From contig OX439044.1 in NCBI GenBank assembly GCA_949317995.1, forward strand, positions 24,748,733 through 24,812,732: a DNA stretch of 64,000 bases, written 5' to 3'. The notes beneath the pieces were generated by a model. That model worked only from the letters and a program-made list of their open reading frames with translations, did not search any database and had not been told where the DNA came from. A program made the position numbers and the translations under genes. How positions within the stretch are numbered: the stretch's first letter is position 1; each line of letters begins with the position of its first letter. The DNA comes from Acholoe squamosa. Its lineage: Eukaryota > Annelida > Polychaeta > Phyllodocida > Polynoidae. This document shows positions 28,601 to 35,425 of the stretch, piece after piece.

Positions 28601-30723
28601 TGGTAGGTTCAGTCCAGATCCATTTGGTCCAAGTCCATTTGGTCCAGGTATTTCCAGTCAAGGTCTGGGTCTGTCAGGGTGGATCCATCCAGGGTGAGTC
28701 TGGGGGCAGTCCAGGTAGATCTGTCCAGGTGGATCTGTCCAGTAGCAGTCTGGGTGGGTACAGGTCTGGCCATCCGGGTCAGGCCATCCAGGTCAGGTAT
28801 GTCTTGCTAGGCCCACTCCAGATGAGGGGAGAGATTTGGGGAAAGGTTAGGGGAAGGGGAGATGGAAGGAAAGGCTAGGGAGAGAGAGAACAGACCATGA
28901 CATATATGCAAATTCCGAATGCGAAAAAAATCAAGGCATTAAAAGTAAAGACTCTTCTTTGATTTGCCATTGATAGGTTAAAATGGGGTGGGTCTGGGGG
29001 TATCTCGCCCAGGAAAATTTTGAATATTGAGACGTCAATTGGTGCATTTTGGTGCTTTTTCAGGGTGGCTGATGCCCTTGTATCCAAATCTTTCTAAGAC
29101 CCCACCATATATATAAAATGGTAAAATGATATCTCATGGGATCTGGACAAAGATTGACCCTGACAGATCTTAGAATAATGGAGAAAACTGAAAAAAAATG
29201 AGGAGTTTGCTCACATGTTTGCATGAGCCATCTGTAACAGGCGTCACACATACCACAGAGCTCTCATGATCTAATGGAGCCAAAGAGTGTGACTTTTCCC
29301 TGAAGCTTGGAATTTTCTAGATTTCCAAGATGCAGTTCCAGGGGGTCTAGGGGTATGCCCCCAAGAAAATTTGGAGAAATATGGAAGTTCATTTGTTGAT
29401 TTTTAGAGCATTTTGGTACATTAAACCGAGGATAGATGCTCAAGTCACTATATAAGTTTATACCACGATTTCGGCACTTCCGGTGGGTTTATATGCAGTT
29501 TAGCCGTGCATTATTCTGCATATACCACCCTTGTGCATTTTTGAAATTTTTGGTATATACTTTTTCGGTGTCAGGTTGGACTTAGAATATTTTTGGAGAC
29601 GCTGGCGGACATAGAAATTTAGCCTCGCCATTGTTTCAATGTGAAAAATCGTCCCAACTTGTATGAGGATTGAACCCCGGCCGCAGTGGTGGTAGGCGAA
29701 GGCCTTAGCCATAGCGCCACACTGAACGGTGATGAAACATAATGCGAAAATAAATAAATTCTAACCTGAGGTCCTAGTGGTACGTTTCCATTCAGTTTTC
29801 GTATTGATTCCAAGCTTGTCATGTTATAATATTAAAATCCCAAGAAGTTTTCGATCCATAGACGAGGAATGTGTGCTAATTTTCTCCATTTTCTTCGATA
29901 TAAATAAGAATCCATTAATTTTCCCAACGTACGCGAGTCGCGGCCCGGTTCGCTGTGTGCCCTAGGGCCCCGATATGCATCATCTATTAGCTTAATATAC
30001 TGAAATTACAAAGTCTAAAATGAGAAGCAGGCTCCTCAGCGTGAGAGAGTGAGACAATTTTGAAATTTTAGAAAGAAAATGGTGCATTCTGATGCATTGT
30101 AAAATTATCAGTATAAACTTTCTCCTTCTGCAAGTAATATATTGAGAAATTATCCCCACTACTAATTGGGTATTTACGGCAAGTCACATCAATTCGTGCC
30201 TCATCGAGAAGGGTCTAAAAATTTTATGCCCCCCAACCCCCCCCCCCTAGCTGTTGTTAAAAAATGAACACTCCCTTTGCCTGAAGTTTAGGCATTCTAC
30301 TGACTTTGTCTTTGACTTTGTCACAGATCACATTGTTATAGTCAAAGATTGGCCTGCACAACTTATTGCTTGTAGCTCGGCAATGTATAATTTACTCTTG
30401 GTTGATTTGGCCCCGCCGTACTGGCTACATCGTCAGTGAAATGTCAGTGTGTGTGAATTTCAAGTGAAGGACGAGGTCTTAGCCTACCCAGCTAACCGGG
30501 CCCTGATATCAGGTTCCGTCTAGTCTTAGCCTAGGCCGGCCTAGGCTAGGTCCTAGCCTAGGATTGAGGCGCCACGCAAAGAGAAGGTGAAGATCTACTT
30601 ACATAGCACAGCTACGGCATTCGATTCAAACATCAATGTTTCCTCCCGTCCTCTACATTCCATTATTACACTGTACGGGGGCTCAAGTTTATGATAAACA
30701 CGGAAATCCTTTCGCATAGCCAT
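4635..30723 (-). CDS. SYNJ1: Synaptojanin, inositol polyphosphate 5-phosphatase with Sac domain (24 exons, about 1567 aa)
   Basis: Dual phosphoinositide phosphatase that strips PI(4,5)P2 and PI4P from membranes during clathrin-coated vesicle uncoating, mainly at presynaptic terminals. Coding exons on the minus strand, 5' to 3': 30723-30603, 24069-23983, 20405-20138, 19841-19616, 19472-19389, 18887-18729, 18502-18333, 18058-17977, 17795-17640, 15021-14865, 14645-14457, 14215-14113, 13795-13655, 13229-13037, 11164-11006, 10790-10637, 8434-8356, 8196-7914, 7615-7447, 7272-7183, 7088-6766, 6575-6345, 6221-6083, 5575-4635. All introns are GT-AG, all phases agree, and the exons sum to 4704 nt including a TAA stop. 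The length is close to the vertebrate long form. Start chosen at MAMRKDF because it aligns with the conserved N-terminus ([10 protein letters not shown]). Order is Sac, 5-phosphatase, RRM-like, proline-rich tail. SYNJ1 versus SYNJ2 is not resolved; an invertebrate single-copy gene is likely. Confidence 0.95.
7914..8196 (-). other. SYNJ1: RRM-like domain exon of synaptojanin (exon 18)
   Basis: This exon encodes about residues 843-937: the end of the 5-phosphatase domain, then the conserved [11 protein letters not shown] segment and an RRM-like fold (DUF1866 in synaptojanins) with [21 protein letters not shown] and a hydrophobic strand [11 protein letters not shown]. Donor GTGGGT follows 7914 and acceptor AG precedes 8196. 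Confidence 0.85.
9711..9749 (-). other. SYNJ1: Predicted 39-nt cassette exon of synaptojanin
   Basis: In intron 16, a minus-strand segment is bounded by acceptor TTTGTCAG and donor GTAAGTTC. It is 39 nt long and phase 1 to phase 1, exactly matching the phase of exon 16 (ends AAA G) and exon 17 (starts AC CTG). Inclusion would add 13 residues reading approximately [13 protein letters not shown], with no stop, between PRHK and DLDQF in a loop of the 5-phosphatase domain. Seen directly: splice sites, length, phase. Usage is inferred. Confidence 0.6.
12600..12611 (-). other. SYNJ1: Predicted 12-nt microexon of synaptojanin
   Basis: In intron 14, a 12-nt segment GAGTTCTGCAAG (Glu-Phe-Cys-Lys) on the minus strand is flanked by a long pyrimidine tract ending TTTCATATTCAG and a strong donor GTAGGT. 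It is phase 0 to phase 0, matching exon 14 (ends FPM) and exon 15 (starts ARTIW), so inclusion adds four residues just before the [13 protein letters not shown] motif. Very short phase-neutral exons with strong pyrimidine tracts are typical of neuronal microexons. Usage is inferred. Confidence 0.5.
13880..14092. mobile_element. Degenerate TA-type MITE remnant (synaptojanin intron 12)
   Basis: CCTCATGTATAAGGCACAGA, ACGCACCCTGAGTTCAAGGA and a terminal CGTATAAG/CATACGCG pair resemble the family, but the TIRs are eroded. Confidence 0.4.
14327..14374. repeat. Short hairpin in synaptojanin intron 11
   Basis: CGTATTCCACTCAGCCT and AGGCTGAGTGGAATGC form about 22-bp arms with a minimal loop inside a 241-nt intron. 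Confidence 0.75.
15787..15893. mobile_element. Short, diverged TA-type MITE (synaptojanin intron 9)
   Basis: Starts TACCGTACTACCTCGCATAT and ends TGGGATTACGGTA, with GGCGAACCCTGAGT-type interior. About 107 bp, internally deleted. Confidence 0.65.
16761..17071. mobile_element. CAGGGTTCCY-TIR non-autonomous element (synaptojanin intron 9)
   Basis: Starts CAGGGTTCCTACAAAATCCC, ends GCGTGGGAACCCTG. The interior is dominated by CCATGACATT/CCATGACTTT repeats. CAGGG termini resemble hAT elements; a clean 8-bp target duplication was not seen. Confidence 0.65.
21068..21366. mobile_element. AGGCCACACC-TIR element (synaptojanin intron 2)
   Basis: Starts TTAGGCCACACCAAAAAAAT and ends with the inverse, GGTGTGGCCTAA. 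The interior has GTCTACGGATTTC on each side, also inverted. Non-coding fold-back element. Confidence 0.75.
22248..22483. mobile_element. TA-type MITE, subfamily B (synaptojanin intron 2)
   Basis: TIR TACCGTAATCTCCCGCGTAT at both ends. The interior carries repeated GCGTCTTATACG units and TTTTACTATAGAAATGTACT shared with the copies at 39202 and 58750. Confidence 0.85.
23290..23591. mobile_element. Harbinger-like MITE copy 2 (complete, synaptojanin intron 2)
   Basis: Same TIR as the copy at 337-659, with TTA on both sides (23287-23289, 23592-23594). The 17 bases TCGTTTGATTAAAGTTA also occur on both sides, a longer direct repeat than the usual 3-bp duplication. Confidence 0.85.
25689..25973. mobile_element. 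AGGCCTAAAAAAA-TIR element (synaptojanin intron 1)
   Basis: Begins AGGCCTAAAAAAAGTTTTGT, ends ACATTTTTTTTAGGCCT. The T-rich interior includes CCCTACCTAC, as in the element at 62477. Confidence 0.6.
26038..26080. repeat. Perfect 43-bp palindrome with one-base centre
   Basis: Two 21-bp arms (starting TGACCCTCACTCGTTCATT) separated by a single G, in synaptojanin intron 1. Confidence 0.9.
26690..26850. repeat. Dispersed repeat with inverted copy at 63410-63515
   Basis: ACACTTGTAATGTTACACTT, AGCTGATTTC and TTTTCTTTCCTTTACCTC match the reverse complement of 63410-63515. It ends in AATAAATAAATTGTAATTGT, a tail like those of LINE or SINE 3' ends. Confidence 0.65.
26892..27041. mobile_element. Harbinger-like MITE, left half only
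   Basis: Begins after TTA at 26889-26891 with GGGATTGTTCATTTTTTAAC and G/C runs, then stops abruptly at about 27041 in unrelated sequence. Lies in synaptojanin intron 1. Confidence 0.7.
28060..28450. repeat. Tandem repeat, period 166-171 bp, about 2.3 copies (synaptojanin intron 1)
   Basis: GAATATCGAGAAGTCAAATG recurs at 28085, 28251 and 28422, with TATGACTGGATGGTGCAGG and AAGGTTTTACTACCCCTG between. Related single copies occur near 28980-29060, 29340-29410 and 62250-62320 around a CATGCCCCCAAGAAAATTTT-like core, so it is also a dispersed repeat. Confidence 0.75.
28480..28830. repeat. Degenerate GTCCAG/GGTCTG-type minisatellite
   Basis: Imperfect iterations of GGTCCAGGT, GTCTGG and CATCCAGGTCAGG directly follow the 166-171-bp tandem repeat. 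Confidence 0.55.
29615..29745 (-). repeat. tRNA-derived SINE head
   Basis: On the minus strand a TGGCGCTATGGCTAAGGC (box A-like) segment is followed by GGGTTCAATCC (box B) with about 30 bp between. This is the layout of a tRNA-derived pol III promoter. The segment does not fold as an intact tRNA and continues into non-tRNA sequence, so a SINE is more likely than a functional tRNA gene. Confidence 0.55.
30209..30275. mobile_element. Harbinger-like MITE, right end only
   Basis: Ends GTTGTTAAAAAATGAACACTCCC, the right TIR, preceded by C-runs. It shares the GTTCATT variant with the left half at 26892. Located 330 bp from synaptojanin exon 1. Confidence 0.65.
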
Positions 30724-30962
30724 TTTCTGAAAATTTGACAGCCGAAGCAGCACGTCAATCGATTGGGAGACAACTGCGGAAGTAGAAAAATAGCCTCGTA
30801 GAAGTCTCGCTAAGTTATGATATCGAAGAGGTAAGGCTACCCACTGACTTAAACATGACGATTTATTTCTTAACATTAGATTTCATCTTCCCTAAAAGAA
30901 CAAATACATACATTGATAGCAGATTCATACAATTTGGACATAAACATGCCTTGAAATCAGCT

Positions 30963-30975
30963 AGGTCAAAGGTCA
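30963..30975 (+). promoter_or_regulatory. Perfect DR1 motif AGGTCAAAGGTCA about 240 bp upstream of the synaptojanin start
   Basis: Two AGGTCA half-sites separated by one base, the consensus for RXR, HNF4 or COUP-TF type nuclear receptors. The position is compatible with a proximal promoter. The same motif occurs repeatedly in a tandem array at 32832-33456, so it may be repeat-derived rather than a selected regulatory site. Confidence 0.35.
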
Positions 30976-31228
30976 TGAGTACAGTCATGTGACTTGTACA
31001 AAATGGTGGCGCCCATGAAGCGGATTGTTTGTAAATAGAAAATCGCGGCGACATATTTCACCTAACCCAGGTCCAGGACTACACAACTTGTGTCACTAGT
31101 GGCAAGAGTGAGTTCTTTTTCACGAAGATCTATTTCTATTAGATAGGCTACATTTTTGGGGTCCATTTGGAGTACAGTTTTACTGCCAATAGGCAATACC
31201 GTGACGTAGGAACGGTAGGTAGGCACTT

Positions 31229-31568
31229 AGGCCAATAGAACTCATATTACAGTTTACCGTCCACCGCCCGCATGCATTTAAAGGGCCGCATGAGAAAATT
31301 TCATTATTCATTATCTTAAAAAAATTGTAGAATTTCTCAAAAATGTATTTGGACATGGTTATATGATGGTAGGAATGAGCAAAGGGGGGCATATTTGGTA
31401 TCAAATTAAAGCTTACAGTGCAAGGAATGTCAATAACATGGTGGCATATACAACCTGGAGATTTCCAGGCAGCGCTACCTATATAATGAATAATGAATAA
31501 TGAAAAAATGCCTCATCTATTTTCAAAATGGCTCGGACGGTAAACTGTAACCTGAGTTCCCATGGCCT
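31229..31568. mobile_element. TIR element with ends near TTACAGTTTACCGTCC
   Basis: Left GAACTCATATTACAGTTTAC and right GTAAACTGTAACCTGAGTTC are inverted over about 33 bp. Further inside, CATGAG...CATTATTCATTAT and ATAATGAATAATG...CCTCAT are also inverted. Non-coding. Confidence 0.6.
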
Positions 31569-31789
31569 TACCTAGTGGAGGCCACCGCCCACCACTTCGC
31601 TCTACCATCGTATGCATAGGGACCGGTGGCAGGTCTAGCACTTACCTAGTTTTTCAAGACTAATAAGCAATGGATACATCTTGAGAAAAGAAGTGGATTT
31701 GCTTTTTAAATGAAGTCTCTATGTCAATTTAAAGTGGAATTATGACCGGTCAAAGGTACCAAATCAGACCCAGGCCATAGTTAAGAGTT

Positions 31790-31935
31790 TATAGATAGAA
31801 CTAAACGACCGTGGTGTACGAGGTGGTCGATCCACCACGAGGGAGTTGTCTCCCCCTCGGGCTAACGCCCTCGGGGGAGACAACTCCCGAGGGGTGGATC
31901 GTCCACTGAGGACACCAGGGGAGGTTAGTTCTATA
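31790..31935. mobile_element. Fold-back element with a near-perfect hairpin
   Basis: Outer ends ATAGAACTAAACGACC and GGTTAGTTCTAT enclose a hairpin 31828-31901: CGATCCACCACGAGGGAGTT and GTCTCCCCC, then GGGGGAGACAACTCCCGAGG and GGTGGATCG. The left part recurs at 59480-59525. Confidence 0.6.
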
Positions 31936-32497
31936 TTTATTTTATGTTTTTAGAGTAGGCACTTGCATAAACCACTGCCGCGCCCGCGCTGCGTGTAGCG
32001 CCGTTACTGTTATCAAAACAACTTTCCATGCTGCTACAGTACAAGCAACAGTTAATAGGGGCTGGAGGGCTTAATATTTGGGCTAGAATAAAAGTTAATA
32101 TACCAAATTGAAGCTTAGAATTAGGCGATTACAATGAGAGGTGTATATTTGATATCCATAGAATATTTCTGTATGCTCATGGTTTTTGAATTTATTTTTT
32201 ATTTTAAAATGACCAAAATTAAGAGAAAAAAAAAGGTTCGCCAAAGTTCACCTACATAGTTGTGTTCCTACATATCCTAAGTATATTCCCTGCAAATTTC
32301 AAGTCTGAAGGAATAAGCCCAACGAAGCCCCAGCCATAACAGTTTACCCTTGCCAATGCAGCTTCAGTGCAGGCAACCTAGACACTGGGACTATAGCATA
32401 GTATAGGGACTGAGCCATTCTATGGGCATAAGATAATGTGTATATTATAGATATATTAACATCCCTTTGATGTTGTTTTAAAAGAAATGGTGCTTAT

Positions 32498-32622
32498 GAT
32501 GCCTTTACACCCACTCACACTTCTGAGGGGTGTGAACACATCTAAGAGAAATGCTTAGTTTGATGCCTTCACACCCTCTCACACTTCTGAGGGGTGTAAA
32601 ACACATCTAAGGGAAATCCTGT
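32498..32622. repeat. Two-copy tandem repeat, period about 64 bp
   Basis: CACACTTCTGAGGGGTGT followed by ACACATCTAAGRGAAAT occurs twice, each preceded by GATGCCTT. Confidence 0.7.
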
Positions 32623-32789
32623 TATCTTTTACATTTGTTCTATTATGCTGTAGTGTATTAGTAAAACATGTCTCCCCTTCGATTTCCGGGGGATTAATTA
32701 TTGAGTGGCTCCTATGGAGCCCCTCTATTCAACATGGTAGTATCAAAATGAAAGCCGTACTATACTGGCCCACAGTAATAATTGACCTC

Positions 32790-33560
32790 CTCTTCTAGGT
32801 CAGATTTATTCAGAAATGGACATATACTTCTAGGTCAAAGGTCAATGTACACAAACACATTGACTTTTGACAAAGACATTTATTAGTCCAGACCCTAGTG
32901 AAGAAGTACCTTTCCCTGGTAATCCGCATTTCGACTTGCCTTATTTCAACTAGGTTGACCTATTTATGAATTGACCTTATTTTACTAGGTCAAAGGTCAA
33001 TACACACAAACTTGATAGGTATCAAAATATGTACCTCTTGCTGCTGGTGCTTCATGCAAAAATTCAGTGTTATATCTGCAATTTCCTATGAATTGCGAGA
33101 AAACAATGTGATTAATTAGGTCATGCATGGATTAATCAGGTCAAAGGTCAAATTTAAGGTCAAGATATATAACATGCATGAGAATTCTGATAAATGATAA
33201 TACATTAGGGAGCATACAGATTCTCATCTCAACAGGTCCATTGTGTTCAGGTACTTAGCTATGTTTTGGCTTCATAGCCTGACCTTGAAGGTCAAAGGTC
33301 AATTATAGGTTCATGGAGGTTGACCTTAATATCATACATCATCATTTATCAGTAAGATAAATGTTAATTCTGATGGCAAGTACACAAATTATGAGAAACC
33401 TCTGGTAGTTATCATAGTTTGAACAAATTGACATAGTTAATTAGGTCAAAGGTCAATCATAAGTAGGTCACAGATCAAATGGGCATGGAGGAACAAGGGC
33501 ACGATATCTGAATAATATATACTGAAAATTTCATGCAAAAATATGAATTATTGACTGAGT
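32790..33560. repeat. Diverged tandem array, period about 152 bp, each unit with AGGTCAAAGGTCAA
   Basis: Exact AGGTCAAAGGTCAA copies start at 32832, 32987, 33138, 33289 and 33443 (spacings 155, 151, 151 and 154). An AGGTCA half-site occurs at 32797 and GACCT half-sites occur between. Flanking parts of the units are largely diverged but share pieces such as TTCATGCAAAAAT. This is an old tandem repeat in which the DR1 motif is the best-kept part. Confidence 0.7.
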
Positions 33561-33879
33561 TATGTTAAAAAACCTCTTTCCTCTGTCTATTCTGGCCCTA
33601 TCTGGATTCCATTTTGATAACAGTCCTCTTATCAGCTTAACCATTGTGTCAATGGGGATCGAGTGTCCATCAATTTTGGATCTTAGATTAAGATTGCTCG
33701 GGAACTAAATACAGTAGAAAGACAATCTAAACAGATCTGAAAAGCTGGCAACGAGCTCTACAGGACAGGGCCCATAATCAAATGTTTCAAACAATTAAAA
33801 AAATATATGCAAGTCCCTATTTAGAGTGTCTAATTAACTGAAAATTAGCAAAATCCATTACCGTAGTTCCCCGTACGAG

Positions 33880-34010
33880 GGCCGGTCCGCCATTTTGAAT
33901 GTTTACATGCACCCAGAACGAGGCTGCAGTGGTGGATCGGCCGCTGTGGTGGATCGGCACACGTTACGCCACTGGGGGTGTGCGGATCGGCCCTGCAATG
34001 CTATCTCTAT
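33880..34010. repeat. GTGGATCGGCC-rich inverted motif cluster
   Basis: GTGGTGGATCGGCC, GTGGTGGATCGGCACACG and GTGTGCGGATCGGCCC lie within 80 bp and partly pair. CpG-rich compared with its surroundings. Confidence 0.45.
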
Positions 34011-35425
34011 GGGAAGAAGTTATTCACATAAAATAAAGCCAGAAACGCCCATACAGCGAGGCTTGCCCTTGCCGCAAAAGGTGTGATCTACTTTCTGCAT
34101 AGAGGGATTCCTTGTGGGGTCTTAACTAAACTTGCTCTGGCCTTGTTTATAAACACACATGCATGGCTAGGGTACCAATGGAAAGGTATTGAAACAAGGA
34201 TTTTAATGGTGCCCCAATTTCCAAGATTGGGTGAGCAGAAGTTGGGCTGGTAGAGGAATGAAAAAAATATATGTTTTTGAAGATTTGCTTCACACCCTTT
34301 TAGTGTTTGCTTCACAAGATTCAGGGTGGAAATGGGACCTTCAGATCAAGAGGAATCTAACCATGGGTCACTTTTACCTGTATGGCCAGGGGTAAGCTCA
34401 GAATCTGCAATTATCAGCAAGATATACCCCCAAGAATGTAAATAATGATACATTTTATCATAATCAAACAATGTAAAAGCAAATTTTTGATGTCATCTTT
34501 TCCCTTGAACTGTGCGCTCTGACAGAACCACGGCAGAATATTGTCTTTGACTCAGGATGTTTGAATGATCATAACTTCCATCAAAACTGTCATAAAAACT
34601 TCATTTAAAAAGCAAAACCACTTATTTTTATCACAGCTATCAATTTCTCACCATATAAAATGCATACAATAAGGTCTTAATTGATAGGTAAATGCCCAAA
34701 ATGGGAGAGGTTGGGACAAGTGTCTGTGGTAGATGCGCGAAAGTCGTCAATAGCGCTGTGACCCTCTTGTGTGTAATCCTTCAACTAAGGTATCGCCCCG
34801 GGGGCGACTCTCTATGTAATGTTTACACATATGTCAGCTGGCAAGGGTACTTTTTCAAGGAAAAATACCTAGCAAGCCTCCTAACTGTTTCAGCCACAAA
34901 TGTCCCTAGCAAGCCTCCTGTTTCAGCCACAAATGTCCCTAACAAGGGTCAACTTTCAGCAAAATACCCCAATTAAGCGGGAAATTTCCAAATTTTCATT
35001 GGGATCAGCACAGTTTTCATAAAAATAGCATGAACCAAATTCAATCTTCTCCCCAATCAGTGTATCTTTAAGACATTTTGAAATAAATCTAGGATTATTG
35101 AGTCAAAAATGCCCTAGCAAGGGTAGGCCTGAAGAAAAAACCCGCAAACGAGTGCCCTAGCAAGAGTTAGGGTTGTCGTGGGTGTCAGAACTGAAGATTT
35201 CTTCATCCATGCTCAGGAAGTGAAGATTTGAAGACTGCAATGAAAACTGCCAGGTTTGACATGTGACACTGAAACTAGTCTGGAAACTTCTGAAAGTAGG
35301 TCATTGAATTATTTTGTTTGGATCAATCTAGGCCCATCAACTAGCCTAGCCAAGCCTACAACTGACAATACTGTGAACATTGATTGCAAAACTGTGTCCT
35401 GAAGTATCATAAACATTGACTTTGT

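Larger units (their letters stand above)
14865..30723 (-). other. SYNJ1: Sac phosphatase domain exons of synaptojanin (exons 1-10)
   Basis: Exons 1 to 10 encode about residues 1-503. The catalytic CX5R loop reads [12 protein letters not shown] in exon 8 (18058-17977), with the nucleophile Cys near residue 382 and the Arg near 388. Other family landmarks are KVLDAYG in exon 2, [12 protein letters not shown] and DNRFFW in exon 3, GTRFNVRG and [13 protein letters not shown] in exon 4, [12 protein letters not shown] in exon 5, and [15 protein letters not shown] in exon 10. The catalytic residues look intact, so the domain should hydrolyse PI3P, PI4P and PI(3,5)P2, as known for Sac domains. Intron 1 (24070-30602) is the longest at 6.5 kb and carries most of the intronic repeats. 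Confidence 0.93.
30724..35425. other. Synaptojanin 5' flank, non-coding
   Basis: No gene recognised. Contains the probable promoter and 5' UTR (30724 to roughly 31080), TIR elements at 31229-31568 and 31790-31935, tandem repeats at 32498 and 32790-33560, the GTGGATCGGCC cluster near 33900, and a short CCCTAGCAAG repeat at 34865-35165. Confidence 0.5.

Noticed and set aside
28122..28878. Plus-strand open frames of 152 and 132 aa
   Set aside because: They run through tandem repeat and minisatellite sequence and resemble no protein family.
29640..29720. Possible tRNA gene on the minus strand
   Set aside because: A/B boxes are present but acceptor-stem pairing and a 3' end are missing, so it is called a SINE head.
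32790..33560. CRISPR-like array because of regular repeats
   Set aside because: The genome is eukaryotic, the repeat core is only 14 bp, and the intervals are diverged copies of a longer unit rather than spacers.
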